A stretch of 53,161 bases of DNA from Saprospiraceae bacterium. Its GTDB lineage: Bacteria; Bacteroidota; Bacteroidia; Chitinophagales; Saprospiraceae. The stretch spans positions 1-53,161 of the forward strand of contig JANQQI010000037.1 in assembly GCA_028285085.1 (NCBI GenBank), given 5' to 3'. The translations under genes and the position numbers were made by a program. Under the pieces are notes generated by a model. That model ran no database searches. It was not told where the DNA came from and saw nothing but the letters and a program-made list of their open reading frames with translations. Shown piece by piece: positions 25,871-34,548 of the stretch (position 1 is the stretch's first letter; every line of letters begins with the position of its first letter).

Positions 25871-27850
25871 TTAATAAAGAATGATTTTTTCCGTTTGTAC
25901 TCGACCTTCCTGTTGGAATTGCAAGATGTACAGGCCAGCGGCATCGGGCAACTCGATGGAGTAACTGCCGCTTTGTCTTTCTAATTTACGTAAAAATTGC
26001 CCTTTAACATTATAAATCAGAACGTTATGCAAATCGCTGCTTTGTACGTCTACTTTTGGTTCAAAAAGTAGATTTTGGGTAATCGTGACAAAGGGAGTGT
26101 GAACAATATTGTGGTTTGAAACAAATAAATCGAATGCGGTAGTTGCTTCCTTAATCAATACCGGAGAGCGATCTGCCGCATCAAACATACTGCGGAAGAT
26201 TTCTATTTCCGGGGTACTTTCAGCAAACATCTCTGCCATCCAGCGCGGCGGAGCAGCTTGGTAATAAACTCGAGCACGTGCTTGCAGAGGAGCATATTGC
26301 CCGGTGACTGGAATATGAAAATACAGTCGATCGGCTCCACTTCCTTCTAAGCCATCCAGTAGATTAAAATCGATGTCGGTGCTGGCCTCCCCTACGATCT
26401 GTACTGTATCATAGGTAGAATGCATGGTTGAAAAGCCTCGCGGTGGCAGCCGGTTGTCCTTCAGCGCATAGCTGCCACGCTCTAGAACAGTAGTGACATC
26501 TCCGTTGACATCAGCAATCACTGTTTCATAAATTTGTACTTGATCTTCACTGGTAATAATCTGATGATGTGACTCGTAATCAATATCCTGAGCGGGCAAA
26601 TCAAAATCTGTATCAAAAGCCCCGGAATGAAAAAGCGTATCTCCTTGCTCGGTGGTGAGTAATAGCTCGACAAAGGCGCGGCGAGCCGGATAGCCAGACG
26701 GAAATTTGTGGCCGGCTAAATTTCGAATATCTAAAGCTATAAAGGCAGTATCAGCGGTGCGATCTAAAGCTGTTAACTCAAGCTGAATACTTTTGTTTTG
26801 TAACATATCGGTGGTAGCCGCCAGCGTCGCTTCAAATTGCTCAGCGGTGGCGCTCAATCCTAAAGCCTCAATATTGTCCCGGAAAAGTCCTAGCATTAAG
26901 GTATTTGCACCGGCCATTTCATGCAGATAAAAGGGGCTGCGACCCGGTGTATCAAAACCAGCGATGATATTAATCTCTCCTTTGGAAATGGCGGGAAAGT
27001 GACAGCTTTGACAACTCACATCTTCAGCGGGGTAATCCGAATTAAGCCATTCGTGATAGGTCGCTTGCTCCACCAATTGGGTACCCGTGAAATTGCCTTC
27101 GTAATCCAAGGTTTTAGTCAGCAAGCTATGACAACCTGCACAGTTTTCTGATTCCCCCACATGCTCGCTAAAGACGGGTTGATACCCCGTAGCGTTTGCC
27201 ATGGGACTGGCGAGAGGACTTTGATAAGGGCCATAAGCGACCTTTGCTGTATCAAAGAAAAGCTCACCGGAATGATTTTGACCATTATTCAACTCAGGAG
27301 ATTGCTGATGACAAGACAAACAAGAAACACCGTCCAAACCAAATGAGTCCTGCTCCATATCCGCGATGGTATAACTGCTAGCACCATTATGAATAGCCGC
27401 AAAATGCCCCAAGGGAGCATGACAGGCCGTACATTTCGTTTCTATCTCTTCTTGGTGCTGAGGATATAGTAAAACCTCATGGCTCACCTTGGCACGCCAA
27501 AAAGGATCTTTGGCAGAGTTGGCCATCATTGTAGAACGCCAGTCATCGACTACATTCAGATCATTTCCCAAAAAATCTACGCTTGCCAAGCCAGCAGTAT
27601 CAAATCCATGACATTGTACACAGGAACCAGACGCAGCAAATAATCCATTGTATCCTTCAAATAAGGTCGTATCATTTAAAGCTGCACTGAAAAAGGCACG
27701 TTCGTCTAAAGAATGAAAACCGGTATGTGCATTAGCAGTTCCCTCAGGGCTAGGCAGAAAGAGTACGAGAAATACCAAGGTGGAGATAATGACGAGAAAA
27801 GGCCGAAAAGTCATCGATGCACTTAATGGTTTGGTCCTTTGGCACATCAT
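25871..27850 (-). CDS. Five-heme c-type cytochrome with T9SS sorting domain
   Basis: A 659-residue secreted cytochrome. An N-terminal hydrophobic segment (about 15-40) is the signal peptide; Met13 (27814) may be the true start. Five CxxCH heme-attachment motifs lie at 77-81 (CVQCH), 140-144 (CTACH), 177-181 (CLSCH), 237-241 (CAGCH) and 280-284 (CQSCH), in a cytochrome c554-like N-terminal half. The middle (about 340-580) is beta-rich without heme sites. The end (about 590-659, VLIYNVKGQFLRKL ... GLYILQFQQEG ... EKIILY) is a T9SS-type tail, so the protein is probably displayed on the cell surface or released. No catalytic motif of a nitrite reductase-type enzyme is clear. First gene of a two-gene operon with the FG-GAP protein. 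Confidence 0.88.
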   Translation of the reverse strand: MMCQRTKPLSASMTFRPFLVIISTLVFLVLFLPSPEGTANAHTGFHSLDERAFFSAALNDTTLFEGYNGLFAASGSCVQCHGFDTAGLASVDFLGNDLNVVDDWRSTMMANSAKDPFWRAKVSHEVLLYPQHQEEIETKCTACHAPLGHFAAIHNGASSYTIADMEQDSFGLDGVSCLSCHQQSPELNNGQNHSGELFFDTAKVAYGPYQSPLASPMANATGYQPVFSEHVGESENCAGCHSLLTKTLDYEGNFTGTQLVEQATYHEWLNSDYPAEDVSCQSCHFPAISKGEINIIAGFDTPGRSPFYLHEMAGANTLMLGLFRDNIEALGLSATAEQFEATLAATTDMLQNKSIQLELTALDRTADTAFIALDIRNLAGHKFPSGYPARRAFVELLLTTEQGDTLFHSGAFDTDFDLPAQDIDYESHHQIITSEDQVQIYETVIADVNGDVTTVLERGSYALKDNRLPPRGFSTMHSTYDTVQIVGEASTDIDFNLLDGLEGSGADRLYFHIPVTGQYAPLQARARVYYQAAPPRWMAEMFAESTPEIEIFRSMFDAADRSPVLIKEATTAFDLFVSNHNIVHTPFVTITQNLLFEPKVDVQSSDLHNVLIYNVKGQFLRKLERQSGSYSIELPDAAGLYILQFQQEGRVQTEKIILY

Positions 27851-28002
27851 TAAGCATTCGCTAGGATGGACAAGCCAAAGAGGGTTTAGTCTTAGAGTAA
27901 ATTACTCGTTCATAGCATTTACGATATTAGTCAATTCCTCGAAGCTTACGAAACAAAGCGAAGATATTTTATGACAATTAGCTATCATTACCGTATAAAA
28001 GA

Positions 28003-28036
28003 AAGAGGCTGAGCCCTGAGATTGGGACAGCCTCTT
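28003..28036 (+). promoter_or_regulatory. 5' leader hairpin
   Basis: A 9-bp stem AAGAGGCTG/CAGCCTCTT (28003-28011 with 28028-28036) with an inner CCC/GGG pairing. On the plus strand it is followed by an A/C-rich, G-poor tract that runs into the 28-codon ORF, a layout I associate with leaders of SusC-type genes. On the minus strand it would be followed by TTTCTTTTAT and could act as a terminator for an unseen minus-strand transcript. Confidence 0.45.
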
Positions 28037-28076
28037 CATTATCTAACAAACAAAACCAACTAAAAACCAAATTGAA

Positions 28077-28163
28077 ATGCAAATGCGTTCTAAAAAACGC
28101 AAACGTTTACATATTAATACCGTTAAACCAACGAGCAAGTGGAATTATATGCTGTTTGTTTAA
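28077..28163 (+). CDS. Possible 28-residue basic peptide or remnant of a SusC-type N-terminus
   Basis: A short frame reading MQMRSKKRKRLHI... and ending WNYMLFV followed by TAA. It is not a random-looking frame: two Met at positions 1 and 3, a strongly basic N-region, then the beginning of a hydrophobic stretch, as in the first half of a signal peptide. It is preceded by a hairpin and an A/C-rich leader (AACAAACAAAACCAACTAAA) as in Bacteroidota outer-membrane receptor genes. It could be a broken SusC/RagA gene of which only the leader and N-terminus survive, a leader peptide for the helicase downstream, or an independent small protein. No homologue is claimed. Confidence 0.35.
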   Translation: MQMRSKKRKRLHINTVKPTSKWNYMLFV

Positions 28164-28297
28164 GGAAACTTTAACAATTCGTAAAGTCTGAATCACTGCT
28201 TTGGACAAACTGGCGAATTGAAAAATATCCTTATAAACATTATCGTTTTCGCTATATTTTACCAAATTTGCATTGCATTAACAAAACCATACCTAAT

Positions 28298-29599
28298 TTG
28301 ACATTCGACGATTTCAATTTCAGCGATTCCCTATTGGAAGCTCTTTCCATGATGGGTTTCGAAAAACCGACACCGATCCAAGAGCAAGCCATACCAATGA
28401 TTATGGAGCAGGACGATTTGATTGCTTGCGCTCAGACTGGAACGGGAAAGACGGCCGCTTTTCTACTTCCTATTCTCAATAAAATATCCCAAAAATCAGA
28501 TGCGGAACGCAATGCTACCAATACTTTAGTAATTGCCCCCACGCGAGAGCTTGCTTTACAAATTGATCAGCAGGTAGAAGGTTTTGGTTATTTTCTGGGC
28601 GTAAGCTCTTTGCCGGTATACGGTGGCGGGGATAGCAGCTCGTGGGATCAACAAAAGAAAGCTTTAACCACTGGTGCGGATATCATCATTGCCACACCGG
28701 GCCGCTTGATCTCGCACATGAATCTGGGTTATGTCAAGTTAGATCAATTGGAGCACCTGATCCTCGACGAAGCAGATCGCATGCTGGATATGGGTTTTTA
28801 TGAAGACATTATGCTGATTGTCTCGAAATTACCGGCAAAGCGGCAAAATTTACTTTTCTCCGCCACTATGCCTCCGAAAATTCGGCAACTAGCAAAAAGC
28901 ATCCTGCAAAATCCTAAGCAGATTAATATTGCGATCTCAAAACCAGCGGCGGGTGTACTTCAAGGCGCTTATCTCGCTTACGACGAGCAAAAAATTCCTT
29001 TGATTGAGTTTTTGCTGAGTGGAAAAAAGAATTATCCTAGTGTAATCATCTTTGCTTCCACCAAGCGCATGGTACATGAGATTACCCGAATGCTTCAGCG
29101 CAAAGGATTTAAAGCCGAAGAAATTTCGTCTGATTTGGAGCAGGAAGCACGCGAAAAAGCACTGCTTAATTTCAAAAGCCGAAGTACTCAAATCCTAGTA
29201 GCGACCGATATTCTTGCACGGGGGATTGATATCAAAGAGATTAGTCTCGTCATTAATTATGACGTTCCCGGTGATGCGGAAGACTACGTTCACCGGGTAG
29301 GTCGAACCGCTCGGGCTGACGCCACGGGCGTCGCTTTGACATTTATCTCCGATAAAGACCAACATCGCTTCCAAACCATCGAAGAACTTATCGAGCAAGA
29401 GGTCACTAAGATTCCTACCCCACCCGAATTGGGGCCGTCACCAACTTATGATCCCAAGAAAAGACGCCGAGGTGGCGGTGGTGGTCGAGGTCGCCGACGT
29501 CCAGGTGGTGGCAATCGAAACCGTAATCGTAGTGGTGGTCGAGGGAAAAATCATCGAGGTGGCGGTGGTGGTAATCGTAACTCGAAGGGACGTAAGTAA
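28298..29599 (+). CDS. DEAD-box RNA helicase, RhlE-like, with RGG tail
   Basis: An ATP-dependent RNA helicase of about 433 residues. I place the start at the TTG at 28298 (LTFDDFNFSDSLLEAL) because it keeps the conserved Phe upstream of the Q motif (PTPIQEQAIP); the TTG at 28268 would add 10 residues, and the first in-frame ATG would cut the Q motif. Motifs: AQTGTGKT (45-52), PTRELA, TPGRL, DEAD at 157-160, SAT in LFSATMPP, and YVHRVGRTARA. The last 45 residues are an Arg/Gly-rich RGG-box tail, a nonspecific RNA-binding extension found in cold-inducible and ribosome-assembly helicases. A hairpin terminator follows. The absence of an ATG start is notable. Confidence 0.93.
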   Translation: MTFDDFNFSDSLLEALSMMGFEKPTPIQEQAIPMIMEQDDLIACAQTGTGKTAAFLLPILNKISQKSDAERNATNTLVIAPTRELALQIDQQVEGFGYFLGVSSLPVYGGGDSSSWDQQKKALTTGADIIIATPGRLISHMNLGYVKLDQLEHLILDEADRMLDMGFYEDIMLIVSKLPAKRQNLLFSATMPPKIRQLAKSILQNPKQINIAISKPAAGVLQGAYLAYDEQKIPLIEFLLSGKKNYPSVIIFASTKRMVHEITRMLQRKGFKAEEISSDLEQEAREKALLNFKSRSTQILVATDILARGIDIKEISLVINYDVPGDAEDYVHRVGRTARADATGVALTFISDKDQHRFQTIEELIEQEVTKIPTPPELGPSPTYDPKKRRRGGGGGRGRRRPGGGNRNRNRSGGRGKNHRGGGGGNRNSKGRK

Positions 29600-29668
29600 G
29601 CCTTGAAATAATAACCCAAAAGGCTAACTTCTAGCCTAAAGTCATAGGATCATACCCGCCTAAAAACT

Positions 29669-29703
29669 TAAGAAGCCGCATCGAAACCGATGCGACTTTC
29701 TTA
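29669..29703 (+). terminator. Hairpin terminator after the helicase
   Basis: Stem CGCATCG/CGATGCG (29677-29683 with 29688-29694) with an AAAC loop, extended by an imperfect AAGAAG/CTTTCTT outer stem. It lies between convergent genes and has A- and T-rich flanks, so it may act in both directions. Confidence 0.7.
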
Positions 29704-29769
29704 GAACAAAATTATATAAATCCTATGAACATATCCTGAGGGGACTTGGCCTCACCATCATCTTCTCTC

Positions 29770-32286
29770 CTACCGCAATACTTCAAATTTCTTATTGATG
29801 ATGCCTTTCTCGGTAACAGCTTGAATGACATAAATGCCATTAGCGTAGTTAGTGCCAAGATTCATACTAAACTGATTATCATTAATGGTTCCTGAGCGGA
29901 ATATTTCCTGTCCGGTAATGGTCATGATTGTCAGTTCTTCAATTTGATTGTCACCATTAAGGTGAATATTCAGTGCTTCATCCGTTGGATTCGGATAAAC
30001 GATAAGTTGTTTTTCACTTAATTCCAGATCAGTTGGAATCTCTCGAGCGATACGAAGATCAAAGCCTTCACCAAATATTTCAGCGTACATTCCAGCGCTA
30101 TTCATCATACTTGGCGTATCAACGCGGAATGGCTGTAATAATGTATCTCGGAGACGTAGACCATCGATATTATCTTCAACAATAACGAATTCGACAGTAG
30201 CGATGATACCATATCCATTAGCGGATACACCAGAGGTTCGAGTATAGCCAGCTTCAACCCGTCCAATGTATGGTTCTTTCACCATGCCCAGCATAGTGGA
30301 ATTGTAAGCCATCCAGTTGGAATTGGTGAATTTCACATTCATTGTTCCAGGCTCGACGATAGAAGGATTGAAATTCAAAGCGAAAGTCAAACCATGAATA
30401 TCAATAGCTGGAAAGTTATTGGTCCCGAGAACAACATCAACTTGTACCATGTCTCCAGGAGCTGGGTTCGGATTTTTAGGTACAAAAAATAGAGGAATGT
30501 TATTCTGAGTTAAATTATCTTCTGGTGTAATGTTATGATACAAGCCATAGAAAGTACTCAATGCCAAGGTATCCTCCGCTTCAATGAAGCCATCACCGTC
30601 CGTATCGACATGCTTAACATCAACGGGCGTATTGCCGATGTTTTGGTCCCAATTTTCACCGTATTGTCCGTACCATTCCACAACGCCATTAGGGCGTTCG
30701 AATCCAACTTCACCTACACAGTATCCAACGGGCAGCAAGTCATTCATATCTACTTTACCATCGTAGTTGGCATCACCGGACCATACACAATCTCCAACAC
30801 AGAGCGTGTCTTGCTGAGGTGATTCCACTTCAATAACCTCCAGTTCAATTTTCACCAATTGGCAATCCGTTCCCACACAGTAGTTCATTTCAAACTCGTC
30901 CGCACCGGTGAAATCTTCTTCTGGACTGTAAACCACGAGGTTGTAGCCAGTTAAAGACTGACCATTGAGCGTAATACCATAATCTTGAAAATCACCTTGA
31001 TAAAACTCTGCAGTTCCATTATTACCTGAACTGGTAATTGCAAAATCGAAATTCGAGATTGGAATATTATAATTGATGACCAGTGGTGTATTCACTGGAG
31101 TTGTCAAACTGAAAGTCTGAGCGGAAGGCATCTGGTTACTGACGACAATGTAGACGCGTCCGGTCTCTTCTCCCGGAGAACCCGTTACCCCTGCCGTGTA
31201 TGTAAAGAAGTCTAGGCCTTCATAATTTGCGGCAGGTGTATATGAGAAATTACCAGAACCATCATGAACAACCAGTCCTCCGGTATTCGATTGAGAATAG
31301 CTGAGGATACTCAAATTATCGTTTAGATCATTGTTCAAGACATTAACTGATGTACTCTGGTCGATCGTGGTAAATCCATAGTCATCCACGACAAAAGTAT
31401 TAGGATCTTCCGCCCAAAGCACGTCAATAACGAAAGTAGCAATCGACGTATTAGTGTTTAAATTGTATGCATAAGTAAAAGTATCAAGGCCAACAAAATC
31501 AGTATTTGGCGTATACTCCACGCCACCATCAACAATAACTAGGCTTCCGTTCGCCGGAGCTAATACCTCTTGATAGCCATTTTCTAATGGGATCAAGGCT
31601 TTGATGGATTGATTTTTTAAAGTAACGAGTGTCGTTGTATCGATTTGGGTTGAGTTATCCTGCACAAATACCGTAACCATCGCCACATCACAAATCGCAT
31701 TGTTAAGATCACAAATAGTGTAGTTAAATTGAGCAGTACCTGTAAACCCAGCCGCAGGCGTAAAGTCAACAGTTCCGTTAGGATTTATTGTCGCTTCTCC
31801 GTGATTAGAAATTGGCAGATTAGAAATCTCGATATTGGAACCACTGTAATCGTCATTGAACAATACATCAATATTTACCGCTTGTCCTGGGTCAGTACTA
31901 ACGTAATCGTTATTTGCGGTAATAAAAGCAGGAATCACCTCATAGATAATCGTCATTGTTGTTGACGAAATCACCGGAGGTGTATTTAACCAGTAAGAAA
32001 CTTTAACGGTATCATTTCCCAGAAATCCGGGATCAGGAAGGTAGATCAATGTATTTGTTCCGGAGAGACCATTGAATGGGGCATTGAGCTCACCGTTGAA
32101 AAGATAAGAACCATTATCGGGCGATTGCAGAACATTGGCCGTCCCAGGGAACGACTCGAAGCTATACTCATGCTGCGTGTCTGCCAGTACCTCAAAGTAC
32201 TGTATCTGTCCCTGCAGCCCAATCGGCAGGAACAGCAGCAAGCAGTAGAGCAAGCGTTGTTTGATTTTTAGGTTTGATATATTCAT
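29770..32286 (-). CDS. T9SS surface protein with cadherin-like, dockerin-like and cohesin-like modules
   Basis: An 838-residue secreted protein. I choose the ATG at 32286 because it gives a proper signal peptide (NLKIKQRLLYCLLLFLPIG...QG); the frame stays open to 32397 but adds a non-signal N-tail. The first 480 residues are several tandem cadherin-like/Big_9 domains (VDDYGFTTIDQSTSVNVLNN, YTPAANYEGLDFFTYT). Residues about 490-580 hold two dockerin-type Ca-binding loops (GDANYDGKVDMNDL and DTDGDGFIEAEDTLAL). Residues about 600-740 resemble a cohesin domain (GLTFALNFNPSIVEPG, GIIATVEFVI). Residues about 760-838 (IVYPNPTDEALNIHL ... KFEVLR) are a type A T9SS tail. A surface or matrix role is inferred. 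Confidence 0.83.
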   Translation of the reverse strand: MNISNLKIKQRLLYCLLLFLPIGLQGQIQYFEVLADTQHEYSFESFPGTANVLQSPDNGSYLFNGELNAPFNGLSGTNTLIYLPDPGFLGNDTVKVSYWLNTPPVISSTTMTIIYEVIPAFITANNDYVSTDPGQAVNIDVLFNDDYSGSNIEISNLPISNHGEATINPNGTVDFTPAAGFTGTAQFNYTICDLNNAICDVAMVTVFVQDNSTQIDTTTLVTLKNQSIKALIPLENGYQEVLAPANGSLVIVDGGVEYTPNTDFVGLDTFTYAYNLNTNTSIATFVIDVLWAEDPNTFVVDDYGFTTIDQSTSVNVLNNDLNDNLSILSYSQSNTGGLVVHDGSGNFSYTPAANYEGLDFFTYTAGVTGSPGEETGRVYIVVSNQMPSAQTFSLTTPVNTPLVINYNIPISNFDFAITSSGNNGTAEFYQGDFQDYGITLNGQSLTGYNLVVYSPEEDFTGADEFEMNYCVGTDCQLVKIELEVIEVESPQQDTLCVGDCVWSGDANYDGKVDMNDLLPVGYCVGEVGFERPNGVVEWYGQYGENWDQNIGNTPVDVKHVDTDGDGFIEAEDTLALSTFYGLYHNITPEDNLTQNNIPLFFVPKNPNPAPGDMVQVDVVLGTNNFPAIDIHGLTFALNFNPSIVEPGTMNVKFTNSNWMAYNSTMLGMVKEPYIGRVEAGYTRTSGVSANGYGIIATVEFVIVEDNIDGLRLRDTLLQPFRVDTPSMMNSAGMYAEIFGEGFDLRIAREIPTDLELSEKQLIVYPNPTDEALNIHLNGDNQIEELTIMTITGQEIFRSGTINDNQFSMNLGTNYANGIYVIQAVTEKGIINKKFEVLR

Positions 32287-32626
32287 TGTTCGTTTGGATT
32301 TATATATATGTTCATATCGTGGTCTTACAATAATAGACTGTAAATGCCCCCATAGCGAATACAGTTTACTACTATTGTAATATTTTTTTATTTTCAAACT
32401 AAAGATGTTGACGATTTATAAATAATTGATGATCAGCGAACTAAGGTCAACACTTCAGATTAAAAGGCATCTCATTGTGAATATCTAAATAAAATAATAT
32501 ATATTCACCGTATGTAAAAAAAGCATGAAATTCCCCTCGGCTGGACGAAAACAGGGTGATAGGATAGACTCAACTGGGGGGGCAAACAGCTTTCTAGTCG
32601 CCACAATATAGCAAAAAGTTGGGAAA
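32287..32626. other. Divergent intergenic region
   Basis: A 340-bp AT-rich region between divergent genes. It has a run of seven G at 32576-32582 and no clear promoter match, hairpin or ORF. Confidence 0.3.
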
Positions 32627-34042
32627 ATGCACAATAGCAAAATCTATTCTATATTAAAATATTTTGATAAGTATGAACAGAATCGATTGAGGAAGTATAT
32701 CCTTTCGCCGTATTTTAATAAAAATGAGACCATAAATACCTTATTTGAAGTCTTCATTGATGATATCAATTCAGAGCAGAGTACGGAACTGGAAAAAGAA
32801 GATATTTGGAGAATAGTCCAACCCGATACGTCCTATAATGATGTTCGATTTCGGAAATTATGTTCTGATTTACTCAAACTCGTCGAAGGCTTTCTCGCTC
32901 AACAAGTGTATGAGAACAACCCACTTCACCAGGCTACTTACCTGATCGAAGCGGTAGGTGCCAAAAAAATGACCAAGCTCTATAATACGAGTATGAATAG
33001 TGCACGTCGTTTATCACAACGACAGTTGATGAAACCTGCTAGCTATTTTTTCTATCAGTATCAAATTGAGCGGAATTTCTTTGAACTCAAAGAATCAACC
33101 CTCGATCGATCCTCAAAAACAAATGTAGAAGCAATTATCAATAATCTTGATTACTTCTATCTGGCCGAAAAGTTAAGGTATTATAGTTCTATTCTTAGCC
33201 GAAAAAATGTGGTTGAGCATGAATATGATTTGCTCTTTATTGATGAGATTATACAACATCTACAAAAGTGCAACTATGATCATGTTCCATTGATCGCTAT
33301 CCATTATCAACTCTACTTAACACAAGTCGAAACAGAGAACGTTGAACACTATTACAAGCTTAAAGAGTTACTGAACAAATATGCTTCTGAAATTCCGTTT
33401 AAAGAGGCTTACGATAGTTACTCTCAAGCGGTAAACTATTGCATCAATAAAATCAATAAAGGACAGACCACTTTTCTGGAAGAGTTCCTTGAGCTAAATA
33501 TTAATCTATTAGATAATGGCTTACTTACTGACCGTGGACTGACGCCTTGGCGATTTAAAAATATCGTCATTGTGGCCCTAAGGCTCGATAAATTTGACTG
33601 GACTGAACAATTCATCCATCAGTATAGCCAACTCATTCCAGAAGAGTACCGGGACAATGCGATCACCTTCAATTTAGCGCGATTATACTGGTATCAGAAA
33701 AAGCACGAGCAGGTTATTGAACTTTTAGCAACGGTAGACTACGAGGATGTTACCTACAATTTGGAATCAAAGGCCATGTTACTTTCCACTTACTACGAAA
33801 CGGATGAAATAGAACCATTATACTCTTTGTTAGAGAGTTTCCGGGTTTTCCTAAATCGCCATAAAGATATTCCTCTGAAGCGCAGAAAGTACTACCAAAG
33901 TCTGATCCGATTCACTAAGAAACTGACTAAAATCTTGCCGGGTGACCGGGCAGCGATCACTAAATTTAAAGCTGACTTGGAAAAAACCAACGAGGTATCG
34001 GCAGACCGTTGGCTGAAAGAAAAAATAGCTGAATTGGAATAA
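32627..34042 (+). CDS. Helical-repeat protein of unknown function (paralog 1)
   Basis: A 471-residue, probably all-alpha cytoplasmic protein with no signal peptide. I do not recognise a named domain. It is clearly related to the gene at 35047-36495: both have SP(Y/F)(F/H)NKN at residues 27-33, an (E/K)EDIW/(E/K)EEIF segment followed by PDxxY/PDANF, YCI(N/G)..IN(K/R)G in the middle, and (L/N)LESFRV(F/W)L.R near the C-terminus. The C-terminal half looks like TPR/SHNi-type helical pairs (ITFNLARLYWYQKKHEQVIELL). A scaffold or regulator role is inference. The ATG at 32627 is close to the beginning of the conserved region. Confidence 0.75.
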   Translation: MHNSKIYSILKYFDKYEQNRLRKYILSPYFNKNETINTLFEVFIDDINSEQSTELEKEDIWRIVQPDTSYNDVRFRKLCSDLLKLVEGFLAQQVYENNPLHQATYLIEAVGAKKMTKLYNTSMNSARRLSQRQLMKPASYFFYQYQIERNFFELKESTLDRSSKTNVEAIINNLDYFYLAEKLRYYSSILSRKNVVEHEYDLLFIDEIIQHLQKCNYDHVPLIAIHYQLYLTQVETENVEHYYKLKELLNKYASEIPFKEAYDSYSQAVNYCINKINKGQTTFLEEFLELNINLLDNGLLTDRGLTPWRFKNIVIVALRLDKFDWTEQFIHQYSQLIPEEYRDNAITFNLARLYWYQKKHEQVIELLATVDYEDVTYNLESKAMLLSTYYETDEIEPLYSLLESFRVFLNRHKDIPLKRRKYYQSLIRFTKKLTKILPGDRAAITKFKADLEKTNEVSADRWLKEKIAELE

Positions 34043-34053
34043 GTTGATGATCA

Positions 34054-34118
34054 CCGACCACCGGCCCCCGAGGTACGTCGGAAATGACGCCCTGGGGAGG
34101 TAGCAAGTAATTGGTCGG
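34054..34118 (+). other. Nested hairpin just after paralog 1
   Basis: Three nested perfect pairings start 12 nt after the stop codon: CCGACCA/TGGTCGG (34054-34060 with 34112-34118), CCCC/GGGG (34066-34069 with 34094-34097) and CGTC/GACG (34076-34079 with 34086-34089). The stretch is GC-rich compared with its surroundings. It may be a 3'-end structure or a small RNA; no U-run follows. Confidence 0.3.
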
Positions 34119-34146
34119 AGAGCAAAGGTGTATCCGTAAAAAAGGT

Positions 34147-34548
34147 TTAGCTTAGATGATAAAGCCCAACTGCACTGAGTATTAGAACTCGACAGCAATC
34201 AGAACCATATTTCATAGCTTCAATGCGATCAAAGCAATCACGCAATTGTCGTTCATCGTAAACGTAAACTAAACCATAAACTAATTCATTGATCAGAAGG
34301 TGAGCATGCGGAAACGGATTGTCCTGATCGTTGGCTTCAGTATGTACGGCCAGTATTTCAGCATCCATTCCGTTTTCCTGTAAATGTTCAATCACCGCAG
34401 GTAAGGTCATTTCAATATCTAGCGGTAATTGTTTCGTTAAAAATAGCTGAGGTGGTACCAGATCGAAGTCTGTAAAATTGGTAAATACAGGTTTATCTAA
34501 TGTGTTTGACAGAGCAACGTTGGCAGCAGAGGAGGTGCGAGTGATCAT
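34147..34548 (-). CDS. Hypothetical protein
   Basis: A 133-residue frame starting at the ATG at 34548 (MITRTSSAANVALSN). An open extension to 34617 begins with TTG and is less likely. The sequence looks protein-like, with amphipathic stretches and balanced composition (LFLTKQLPLDIEMTLPAVIE, PFPHAHLLINELVYGLVYVY). No domain, signal peptide or catalytic motif is recognised. It is the only minus-strand gene between the two plus-strand helical paralogs, so it is not in an operon with either. Confidence 0.5.
   Translation of the reverse strand: MITRTSSAANVALSNTLDKPVFTNFTDFDLVPPQLFLTKQLPLDIEMTLPAVIEHLQENGMDAEILAVHTEANDQDNPFPHAHLLINELVYGLVYVYDERQLRDCFDRIEAMKYGSDCCRVLILSAVGLYHLS

Larger units (their letters stand above)
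27851..28297. other. Divergent intergenic region ahead of the helicase
   Basis: A 447-bp region between the cytochrome and the helicase. It holds a hairpin (28003-28036), an A/C-rich leader (28041-28076) and a 28-codon ORF (28077-28163), all listed separately, plus a possible -7 element TATATTTT at 28253-28260. The part 27851-28000 shows nothing else. Confidence 0.5.

Noticed and set aside
23115-29599. Search for a phage, transposon or defence island around the helicase
   Set aside because: No integrase, transposase, nuclease, toxin-antitoxin, direct repeat or tRNA was found; the helicase is a typical RhlE-like housekeeping protein.
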